Positions 55,096 through 64,000 of a stretch of 64,000 nucleotides of DNA are shown in pieces. Made by a program: the position numbers and the translations under genes. How positions within the stretch are numbered: the first letter of the stretch is position 1; the number at the start of each line of letters is the position of its first letter. Source of the DNA: Eonycteris spelaea (taxonomy: Eukaryota > Chordata > Mammalia > Chiroptera > Pteropodidae); contig PUFA01000006.1 in assembly GCA_003508835.1 (NCBI GenBank), positions 4,154,001 to 4,218,000 of the forward strand, given 5' to 3'. The notes beneath the pieces are model-generated. The model did not search any database. It was not told where the DNA came from and was given only the letters and a program-made list of their open reading frames with translations.

Positions 55096-55389
55096 CCCTA
55101 AAATCCCCAGCTCTGACCTGGGTGTCTGTGTTGAGGAAATGCTGGGAAAAGGTGCAAGAAGAGTCTTGGCTGCTACTTTCATTGCTCTTGGAAGCTGTCA
55201 GCATCAGGTACAAGAACAGGCAGTTTCCAGTGGCCACACCTGCCCACAGATTATTTTCCTATGGGGGTCTGGCTCCAACCTGGCTTCCTCTTCCATCACT
55301 AGCAGCTGGAAGGTAGCTTAGAGGCCATTTAAGAAAAGTGATCCAGGTGCAGCATCTAGGAGCAAAGACATGGTTACTAGTTGGAGTTC

Positions 55390-55640
55390 AGAAGCCCCTC
55401 AGTTCATATCTTTGAAAAATCACTTCCTCCCTCTGGTTCTCACCTGACATGCTGTACATGCTCAATCATTCTTGAATAAAGATCCATCCCATGCCTACAT
55501 TTCTATGTTTCTATCTTATACCCATACTCCTGTTATAGATGAGGAAACTAGGACACAGAGAGGCTAAGTGACTTGACCAGTGTCACAGAGTAAGTTACTG
55601 AAGGCACTGGAGCTCAGAGGTTTTTCCCCTCGATTTATGA
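55390..55640. mobile_element. MIR fragments, sense then antisense
   Basis: 'gaaaaatcacttcctccctc' is sense. 'tagatgaggaaactaggaca' and 'gaggctaagtgacttgacca' are antisense. Confidence 0.75.
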
Positions 55641-55649
55641 TCCCACCAA

Positions 55650-55900
55650 CAAGGGCATCAATTTCAGAGATTAACAGCTGCAAATGATGGCATCAAGTCG
55701 GCTGCCCCAGCAGCTCTCCGAAGTGCATCTTCAATTCAGGTTTATCTTCATTAAGCAAGTAATTCATTACTGGGTGGTAAGCATTCACATCAGAGAGAGA
55801 ATATTAAAAAAGTAATTATATTTTTCACAGTGCAGCTTTCTGGGTAAATTGTATGCAAATTGCTGTCTAAATCAGGCTGGCAGATCCCATGGCAGATCTT
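55650..55900. promoter_or_regulatory. Candidate conserved enhancer-like element
   Basis: Repeat-free block dense in developmental motifs: gagattaacagctgc (E-box), ttcattaagcaagtaattca, aaaagtaattatatttt and the octamer ATGCAAAT at 55853-55860, with ccatggcagat at the right. Composition and motif crowding resemble deeply conserved elements. About 29 kb upstream of the FOXO6 start. Confidence 0.45.
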
Positions 55901-56009
55901 GGCACTATTTGGGGGGATATTTTGGAGGCTGGACTAGTCACCCTCCACTAACCTCAGTGAGTGTCCAGCATAGTCTTGCATTCAGCCAAAGAAGGCTCAA
56001 AAATAGTAG

Positions 56010-56860
56010 CCATGATTATTATTCCCTTAACCCCATTGAGCCTCAGTTTCCTCTTTTAAAAAATGGGAGCAAAGACTAATACTAAATAAAGGAATGGAGA
56101 GGACAGTCTCCAGCACAATACCTGCCTGGCATGGACATGGGAGGCATGTGACTTCAGGAAATGGCAAGACAGCTGCAGAGAGAACCACAAGGCGGTTTCA
56201 CTGATGCGCTGACACCTACTGGCCCAGAGAAGTGCAGGGGCAGCTGCTAGGGTGGGCGAAGGGGCACGGGAAAGAAGTCAAGAGGTGCGGCTTCCTTCTC
56301 ATCCAGGCTCTGCCGCCAGTTCATTGTGTGACGCCTAGTTCACTGCTTCTCCCCTCTGGCTATGCTTAGCACTGAGCCATAACTGAGCCCTGGGGAATGA
56401 TCACCCAGCAGGTACAAACAAGCACCCAGATCATACTGATCTCCTACCTTTGGGAGCAAGAAGGTACGGGCTGAAACAAGGGCTCGAAGAGCAAACATAT
56501 CAGTTCTCTCAGTTTACAGATGAGAAAAAGAAGCCCAGAGAAGGTCATGAAAGACCCAAGGTCATGCATTAGGAGTAAGGACCAGAATCTCAGGTCAGGG
56601 CAGCTCCCAAATGTACTGCCAATACCCACATGTCAAAAAGGCATTTAAGGCCTGAGCTAGGGACTCCGAAGTATGGTTTGCACATTTTGTATCATCAGCT
56701 TTATCTCAGGGTTGAGATATAATCCTGGGATTTTATCTGGGGCAGGTTACTTCTTGTTTGAACCTCAGTTTCTCTGTTTGCCAAATGAGGCCATTGAAAG
56801 AGATATCTCTATGGACCCCTCCCATGAGACTTAGTACAGAGGATTTTTATGACATCCTTT
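56010..56860. mobile_element. Scattered MIR fragments
   Basis: 56010-56095 sense ('gagcctcagtttcctctttt'), 56490-56635 antisense ('agtttacagatgagaaaaag', 'aaggtcatgcattaggagta'), 56735-56860 sense ('tgaacctcagtttctctgtt'). The DNA between them is unique, with no exon seen. Confidence 0.6.
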
Positions 56861-57470
56861 CCCTTCCCCCCAGGCACAAACTCTGAGAGAAGCCCTGGGA
56901 CTTCCCAGAGACCTCAAGGCAGAGGTAGCTGGGTCTGCCAAAGGGGATCTTGGTGCCAGTTCCCAGCCCACACACTGGGAACCAGCTGGCAGTGAAGGTT
57001 TAGAAACATGTACAATGCCCCTTGTGATGGGGAACCACCTGCTACAGAGCCCCAGCAGCCCAGAGCCCCAGGCCGCAGGACTAAGGCTACCCCAAAGACA
57101 GACTCAAACAAAGCCAAGGAGGCACAGAGCTATGTTGGAGGCCATGGCTATGCCTGGAGCTATATTCACTGAGCATACAGCCACATCCAGACACAAACTC
57201 AGGCTGGCACACACAGCTACACTCATGGGAAGCTCAGATAGAACAGAAGCCCACACCAGGCTGGCCAGAGACAGCTACACCTGACTGGGTTGAGGGCTAG
57301 GCATGGACTTTCAGAGCTTCCTCCAGGCAGTGAGAATCCTCTCAGGCTTTGGGAATGTTCTCTCTGGCCAGCCTTTCTTTAACTCATATTTCTGGAAGAA
57401 GTTCAGGGTTCTCTTGGAAGCCTTTCATGACCATGGTCAGCAGCACTGCCCCCTGGGTACAGACATGGTC
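56861..57470. other. Unique intergenic DNA
   Basis: Cacaca-poor, moderately GC-rich text with short overlapping open frames lacking domains. Nothing assigned. Confidence 0.4.
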
Positions 57471-57474
57471 AAGA

Positions 57475-58065
57475 CTTGACCCAGAAGTCAGGAGCCCAGG
57501 GTTATAAACCTGGTTCTTTTGCTAATGTGCTGGGTGACCCTGGCCCATCTCTTCTCTCTAGGTCTCAGTTCTCCTTCTGCACTGTGAGGATGGGTGGGGT
57601 AGGTTGTCATGAAGAGGACAGCATTGAACAGAACTTGAAATGCCCCTCGAGTCTCATATTTCTCAGGCTCTAATTTCCCCCAAACACCAGGACTGGTGTC
57701 TGAAACAGCCAGAAGCAGACCCCATCTCCTGACACGTCTCCAGGCTGTAGACCCTGGGACCCCAGCAAAGGCAGAAAGAAGCAGTGGGAAAAGCAGTGAA
57801 ATCTGAATGAGAGAGAGAGGACTGTGGGCACACGCTGTGCTTCTGGAGGGCAGGGATTACAGTTTGGATCTGCAGCTTCTTCTGCAGGGCCTGGCATTCA
57901 GAAGTCACTTAACAAACATTTGCAAATTGACTCTGATCCACTCCTTCCTGGCCATGTAGCCTTGGCAGGCGACTTAGTGTCTCTGTGCTTCACTGCCCTC
58001 CACTGTAAGATGGGGATAACGGCTCAATCCTGGTTACAGGTGGTCATGAGGATCCTGTGAGGGAC
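57475..58065 (+). mobile_element. MIR, L2 tail, MIR cluster
   Basis: 57475-57660 has 'gctgggtgaccctggcccat'. 57835-57935 has the L2 tail 'agggcctggcattcagaagt' and 'cacttaacaaacatttgcaa'. 57935-58065 has 'actgtaagatggggataacg'. Confidence 0.65.
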
Positions 58066-58289
58066 TGATCCAGAGGGAGCCCTGCCAATAGGAATCCCCA
58101 GGCCCTGTCCCTTTAAGCCTCCACTCTCACTCCAACTGGCTCAGGACTGGGGACTCCCTGGAGCCTGCCCAGCTTAAGGAGGGAAGGCTTGCCACCGGAA
58201 TGGAATGTGGAGGGGGACAGAGGAGGGGCTGTGCAATCCAGCATCCTGGCAAGGAGCTTGGGCTGAGGGGAGCAGCTCACTTCTCACTG

Positions 58290-58440
58290 TTGCCATACTA
58301 AGGACCCTTTAAAACCCTGAGCTGGTCACTGGGCAGGCAGGGGAGGGGAGAGAGGGAGATAAATACACTCACCAGCTCACCCACAGATATATAAAATCCT
58401 GCCCGAGGTCATTAGTCATAAAGCATCTCCCAAGGAAAGA
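58290..58440. promoter_or_regulatory. Weak candidate regulatory block
   Basis: Unique text with ggagataaatacac, gatatataaaatcc and gtcattagtcataaagc. Only motif content supports it. Confidence 0.2.
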
Positions 58441-59019
58441 AATCCCGTCCACATCAGCCCTGGCAGGCTTTGCCCCAAACAGGTTGCTCACTGCCTCCTA
58501 GGGCTGCCCGTTCCATGGCTGGGCACTGCCAAGCTAAGCCTGCCTCCCTGGAGATTCCCTCTGTTGGTCCTAGCTCTGCCCTCCAAGGCTGCATGAATGG
58601 ATCTGCTCCTTCTGCCTCTTGACGGCTCCAGGGCCTTCAGACCAACATGGTGCCCCCTCCCCCATCCTTCACTTCTTAGACCTTCTTCACAGGCCAGACA
58701 GCAATTTTGTTGCTTCACAACATGGATCTGAATCCTCTCACCTGCTCAGACACATATCTAGGTGCATGCTCACATAGGCCTACACATACACACACTCACC
58801 CTGTGCCCCCTCCCAGAATCCAGTCCATCCCAGAAGAGCACATCAACCCTCTCCTGCCCATGAAGCTACTCCACCCCTCTCCTGAGTCCCATTGCTGCAG
58901 AACTGCCCTGGGAGACAAGGAGCTGGGAAAGGTGGAAGAGACCTGAGAGGACAATCTCCCACTGGGAGCCCTTCCTCTTTCCCCACCCCCTGCCTTCTGC
59001 CACTTTCCTATGTCAAGGC

Positions 59020-59215
59020 CATGCTGATGACACCACAGAATCCATCAAATGCCACCCCGTGTCAGGTCATGTCACAACATAATTAAAGCATTAGATCTTC
59101 GTGATGAAGCCGTTGCCATCAATTCTGAGAGTGACTGATCCAATCTACAGAAAGGGGAAATTTCTCTCCGCCTGCCACAACTGCCACAGCTGCCTTCCCC
59201 TCCCCAAGAAGAAAG
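59020..59215. promoter_or_regulatory. Candidate conserved element
   Basis: Repeat-free, with gctgatgacacc, aggtcatgtcacaac, cataattaaagcattagatc, gtgatgaagccgttgcc and catcaattctgag. Nuclear-receptor-half-site-like and homeodomain cores are clustered. Confidence 0.35.
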
Positions 59216-59334
59216 ACAGCATGGCTTGTTCTATTTAGGGCTCTGGACCTCAGGGAGTCAGGAGCTGAGCCACAGGGGAGGAGGGCCTGACCTTGGGGTG
59301 TGTGCTCCCTCCTGCCTCTGGGTCTGCTTGGGGC

Positions 59335-59700
59335 CAGCAGAGCCTAGAGACCTGGGCACTCCACTGGGCTCAGTCACTGACTCACTCAGTGACCTTGCAA
59401 AAAAATACTCCCCACCTCTGATTTCGGTGCTTCTTTCTATAAATGAGAAGGGAGAGGTGGGGAGGGTGAGGAGGAAGGTGACTTGGTCTCTAAGGATCAT
59501 GGAGGTAGAAGAAGCAGGAGCCCTGCGATCAGATGACTTAGGTTCACATCCTAACTAGCTGTGTAACTATGGTCAAGTGGGTTCTCTTCTCCCTCACCTA
59601 TAGGAAGAAATTATTCATTCCTTACAGGATTACTGTGAAGGTTAAAGGCAATGGGGACTAGGAGGATCTAGCACAAAAGAAATGTCCCAATTTCTCGGTA
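59335..59700 (+). mobile_element. Two sense MIR copies
   Basis: 59335-59470: 'tcactcagtgaccttgcaaa'. 59510-59700: 'acttaggttcacatcctaac', 'tagctgtgtaactatggtca', 'aggattactgtgaaggttaa'. Confidence 0.75.
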
Positions 59701-60039
59701 CCTCCACCCCTATGCCTTGGGCTCTTCGTAGGCTCTTGGGTCCAAGGTATTGGTCAAGGGGCTAGATTTAGACCTGGTCTATTTCTGCTCAGGACTGATA
59801 AGTGTGGGCACAAAAATGTTGGGACTACAGTGACAGAGGACAGACAGAAAAGACAGAGAAAACAAGAACAGAAGTGTTGTCTCTGTTGCTTCTCAGATGA
59901 CGTCACCATCTGAAAGTCCAAATTGTAGGAATGGGAGCCAGGCTAATGGGAACAAGAGTTAGGGATGGCAGAGGGGAGAGAAATAGGCATTGATGGGTCA
60001 AGGCCCTCTGTCTATGGCTGGCATGTCAGGAGATGGGTA

Positions 60040-60715
60040 GGTAAAAGCCAGGCACATGACTAGAGCCTCAGATAGTGGGGGCAAAGACAGAAACAGGGAA
60101 ACCAGTCTGAGGCCATTGCCTCAGTAATCCAGGCAAGAGATGAGCATGGCTCAGGTTGGGTTTGAACAGGATTGAGGGATGACTCCAGAGTGTTTGGTCT
60201 GAGCAACTGGAAGTTACCATTTATGGAGTTACCATTTATCACGTTTGAGTAGTTTGTAGCAGGAGAAGTTGGGAGATGGTAATTGGGAACTTGTTTAAAA
60301 TTTGGGAGGCATAATAGACACTCAGGTGGAAATGTTGAGCAAGCAGGTAAATATATAAATCTGGAGTTCAGGGCAGAGGTCTAGGCTGAGGAAGTACACT
60401 TGAGACTCGAGAGCCATCAGCAGATAGCTAATACCTAAAGCCATGAGCTTGGAGGAGACCCCTTGAGAAGTGAGAGTAGGCAAGGAAGAATAAGGATGAA
60501 CTGGAGTAGAGCAACATTAAAAAGTTGGGGACCAAAGAGTCTAATAAGTAAGTTAATATCTCTCTCCCCCAAAAAAGAAGTTGGGGAGATGGGGGCAAAC
60601 CAACAATGGAGACTGAGCAGGAGAGTCATTAGGGAAGAGAAAAGCCAGGCCAGTGTGGTACACTAGAAGATGAATAAAGAAAGTGTCTCAAGGGGGAGAG
60701 AGTAATCATACACAT
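60040..60715 (+). mobile_element. Ancient interspersed repeat, family not assigned
   Basis: 'cagtaatccaggcaagagat', 'gggatgactccagagtgttt', 'atctggagttcagggcagag', 'cttgagactcgagagccatc' and 'aagccatgagcttggaggag' follow an order I know as a common old mammalian repeat, related to 36040-36480. No coding frame survives. Confidence 0.6.
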
Positions 60716-61270
60716 TAAGGGTAATGACAGCCCAGGTGAGATGAAGATTGAGAAATGATGGATGAAAATGTGAAGTAAATATTTTTTGAATGAATAAACA
60801 GAATAAACTGAAATTCAATCAACAGAACTGGGGTGCTAGAGGGTCCTGGGATTGGACTTGGCCTCACGGATAGTAAATGAGGAGATCCCAGGCTCCTCTC
60901 AAAGCCCACCCTGGGACTGATCAGCTGCTTAGTAAAGATCCTCCAAGCTGCACAAGTCTAATATTCTTGGCTTGACACCTTCCATCCAGGAGACATCCAC
61001 GTCAGTCTCCAAAGTCCCTGCCAGGTCTCTCAGGATAAGATGGAGGTTGAGTCTGAACCATTTCCCTGCTTACTGCACCTGCATCTCCCCCTGAGCCTGG
61101 AGTCAGGGTCTCAGAGATTTGGAGAAAAAGAATGAAATCAACAGCTTAAAGATGACTTTGGAGAAGTCATGTAAAGGGAGAGGAGCAGAAAGTCATGACT
61201 CCCAATGTCTCCTATCTGGAGAGCTGGAGTCACCTATAGGACAGGGGTTAGGGAAGAGGACACACAGAAC
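60716..61270. other. Unique intergenic DNA
   Basis: An L2-like tail may occupy 60770-60810 ('atattttttgaatgaataaa'). Otherwise nothing assigned. Confidence 0.4.
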
Positions 61271-61274
61271 CTCA

Positions 61275-61490
61275 GGGCACAGAACCAGGGCTGGGATGGA
61301 ACTTCAGGGCATCTAGTTCACCCCTGTGCAATGCAAGAGCCCCTTCTCATCATCCTTGCCAAGTGGCTGCCTAGCCTTCATGTGCATACCTTCACTGATG
61401 GAACATTCGCTACTGTTTTATCTTAGGACAGTTTTGAGTCTTTCTAAGTTGAAATCTGCATTCCACTCAAGGTCAGAGGTTTCTACTTAG
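61275..61490 (-). mobile_element. L3/CR1-type LINE remnant, antisense
   Basis: 'ggaacttcagggcatctagt', 'catccttgccaagtggctgc', 'ccttcactgatggaacattc' and 'agttgaaatctgcattccac' are the antisense of CR1-like LINE 3' sequence. Confidence 0.6.
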
Positions 61491-61669
61491 GCACCACAAA
61501 AATGATTCCAGTTCCCCCTTTATAGGGATTGGAGAACAGGGAACCTCCTGGCTGCCTCTGAGGATTTTCTTTCTCATGAGGCTGTTGAACCAGCTCGGAG
61601 CCATCCCTCCACAGGCTTCTAGTCAAGTCGACATGTTGGGTCACTATTTGGAAGGGTATGCAAAGCAGT

Positions 61670-62345
61670 GTCTCTGTCTGTGTGTGCTCAGATGTATCTG
61701 TGACTTGTACTATGTGTACACTTGTGGCTGGGGGGGGGGCGGTGCAAGTATATAGACCAGCTCTGTGTGTTTGTGTATAAGAGAAAGCATCACTTCATAC
61801 ATGCTTGGGCTGTGGTCGTGTGCGAGCACATGACGTGTGAGTATTTATGACTGTGGCCATATGTGTGTAGGAATGCATGTGACAGTCTGCCAGTGATAGG
61901 TTGTGTGTATCTGTCTGTGATCACAGTATGATTCTGTACCTTAAGGACTTGCTAAGGCTTTACGTGGATGTGACCAGCCAGGCATGTGTGGGTCTTTGAC
62001 TCGGGTTAGATTATCTCTGGTGTCTGGTTGTGACTGTGTGTGAAGAGCATGTGTGACAGATTGCAATTTAATGCATATGTGAGACTGCATTTGTGACAGA
62101 TTGTAATTTAATGTGTGTGAAAGACTGACTGAGGCCTTGAGTGTGTGAGAGAATGTGTTCCATGTGTGACGGTGTGCCTGTGTGCAAGAATGTGGTTATA
62201 TGCACATGCTTGGACGCATCAGTGTAACTGTGTGTTGGCGCTGCTGGCTGTGTGTGTGACTTTGTGTGATGATGCAATGTGTGTGCGTGACTCTAGTCTG
62301 TGTGTGTATGTGTGTGTATGAAAAGCTGTGGCTAAGTGCAAATGA
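61670..62345. repeat. TG-rich degenerate tract with a local 40-bp repeat
   Basis: Words of gtgtgt and tgtgac recur throughout. Two units with gacagattg(c/t)aatttaatg lie at 62055 and 62095 (40-bp spacing). A G-run (61730-61739) is embedded. Confidence 0.7.
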
Positions 62346-62429
62346 AGGTGCCTGTGTGTGGAGGTGGACAGGGTTAGGACAGTGCAGGATAAAAAGGGGA
62401 CTTGTTCAAAAAGGTCTCCCCAACCCCAT

Positions 62430-62770
62430 TTTAATCAGAAACAGAGCAGCTGTTAGTCTGAATAGACACTGCACAACAGCAGACGTCTTAATCTCTTCTG
62501 CATTGTGATTCACTTGGCGAAGCCCTATTACTCAGCTTTTGATAGAAGCTTACTTGTCTCAAGTGTTTTCATTATTGCCCTAATACTATCTATTAACATA
62601 CTGGAGGGAGCTCGCTGCTGTCTGGAGCTAGCATCACTGGGCTTTTAAAGATTATGGGCCTTGCAAATACATAACATTTTACTGCCTTACAGACGTAATT
62701 CATTGGGGAAAAAAGGCTCACGTAAATAGATAGGTAAATAGATAACAGAGTGGGGGAGAAAGGGCGCTGG
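62430..62770. promoter_or_regulatory. Candidate conserved element
   Basis: Repeat-free, AT-balanced block with acgtcttaatctc, cattgtgattcac, ttttcattattgccctaata, tctattaacatac, gacgtaattcattgg and gtaaatagataggtaaata. It follows the TG-rich tract and looks like developmental non-coding DNA. Confidence 0.4.
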
Positions 62771-63014
62771 AGGGAGAAGGAGAATCTATGATCCAAATGC
62801 TGCTGTCATCTCCAGCTCAAATAATCGCCTTTTGGGAGGAGGGGCCAGACAGACATCTGTCTCATTTGGGGCAACTCTAGCATCAAATCCTTCATCTCTG
62901 GGTATCCTAGGATGGGGGTACTGCCTGGGCCCACTGCAGACAGTAAGACTCTGGGCTTCTCTGAGGGGAGCTCAAAGGTGCAAAGTGGGACAAAGGCAGG
63001 GAAGGATATGGTGG

Positions 63015-63170
63015 AAAGATGGCAGGATTAGGTGTCAGGGCCCAAGTTCAAACTGCAGTTCTGCTGCTGATTTGCTGAGTGACCTGCGTTGCCATTTCTG
63101 TGCCTTGTTTCCTAAAGCTTAATACAAGGAGGGAGTCTGCACTAAATCATCTAGAAAGTCAGCTCCAGAG
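63015..63170 (+). mobile_element. MIR SINE
   Basis: 'gcccaagttcaaactgcagt', 'gctgatttgctgagtgacct', 'ctgtgccttgtttcctaaag' in sense order. Confidence 0.7.
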
Positions 63171-63860
63171 GTCTGAGTCCTAGTCTCAGCAGGTGCTTGA
63201 ATTAAAACAATCAGCATTAATGAATCTACCCAATTCCTGAGGAAGAAGAGGCTGAAGCGATCACAACTCCACATCTTAGAACTGACAAAGAGCAAAACCG
63301 TCACCTAGTCTAACTGCCACTTCTCTCTAGCATTCCTGTCGTGTGAGTGCACACCCATAGTGAGATGGCTCTCACTACTTTCTTTTCATTTTTACAACAC
63401 AAATTTTCTTAATTTTTTTGCTTATTCTTGTGATTCAAGATAGTCTTTGAAGCATATTAAATTTCATTGCAGTTAAAGAAAGTGACATAAAAAGAACACA
63501 TCCATTATCAGCCCAAGAAAACGAGAAATCATGGCACCAGTAGATCAGAAAAGTTTGAAGACTTTCTAGAAGATAAAAAGCAGACAGAATCATATTTATG
63601 GAAACAACCAAAGAGGTTAAATCAGCACAGAAGAAATTGGCTAAAGAGATATGAACTGTCCTTTCAACAGAGCCTCAGGGAGACTCTAAGTGCAGGGAAC
63701 AGGAAGTAGGCCATGGTGAACCATCAGGTAAAGAACTATTGAATAAACAAATGATTGGCCAGTCCTCTCGCAACATATAGAATAGCTTAGTTCCATTCTC
63801 TGATATGGAAGCCTGGTGGACTGCTTTCTAAACAAAATGAAAGATCTACCTTAGGAGGTG
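63171..63860. other. AT-rich intergenic DNA, unassigned
   Basis: Probably old repeat debris (A-rich stretches, 'aaccgtcacctagtctaact'). No gene seen. Confidence 0.35.
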
Positions 63861-63869
63861 TAAGCTGTT

Positions 63870-64000
63870 ACATTGGTGGCAATGAACCACCCTCTCATTA
63901 CTCACACCCTGGTAGAATTCCCTACACTTTGACTTTGGACTTGGCAATGTAACTTGCTTTGGCCAATGGGACATTAGCAAGCATGATACAATTTGGGGGT
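63870..64000 (+). mobile_element. ERVL/MaLR-class LTR, cut by window end
   Basis: 'agaattccctacactttgac' and 'gtaacttgctttggccaatg' match the 5' part of LTRs of the type seen at 53985. The element runs off the window. Confidence 0.5.

Overview
This 64-kb window is nuclear DNA from a placental mammal. Exons are sparse, there are two CpG islands, and ancient mammalian repeats (MIR, L2, L3/CR1-like, MaLR LTRs, hAT and Tigger fossils, HAL1 and old L1) are abundant. I found no primate Alu, rodent B1/B2, carnivore, bovid, pig or equid young SINEs. The style of the L1 5' UTR at 43150 suggests, weakly, a laurasiatherian.

Only one protein gene can be supported: FOXO6, the forkhead box O transcription factor, on the minus strand. 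Its first coding exon (26540-26953) encodes residues 1-138. It ends inside the forkhead domain, at the same place as the conserved intron of other FOXO genes. An intron of about 18 kb (8574-26539) follows, and the second coding exon (7304-8573) carries the rest of the forkhead domain and the C-terminal activation region. The 3' UTR runs to a poly(A) signal at 6411-6416. The promoter side is a CpG island around 26400-27820. Exon 2 as written needs two one-base frame corrections to give the family protein, so it holds either assembly errors or real lesions.

Layout: 1-6390 is the downstream flank (TG-rich tract, hAT element, purine tract, L2/MIR, one candidate conserved element). 6390-27820 is FOXO6, with an intron holding MIR/L2 copies, a degenerate minisatellite and two candidate enhancers. 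27820-41300 is the upstream intergenic flank, made of MIR/L2, a MaLR LTR, a MER5-like element, an L3-like LINE and a Tigger copy. 41300-48960 is a nest of HAL1, L1, MaLR LTRs and a second Tigger copy. 48960-64000 is intergenic DNA with CA repeats, a three-layer L2/L1/LTR nest, several non-repetitive blocks that look like conserved regulatory DNA, and a TG-rich tract.

I see no previously undescribed multi-gene system. The most useful observations are the FOXO6 frame breaks, the intronic minisatellite, several short segmental duplications and the candidate regulatory elements.
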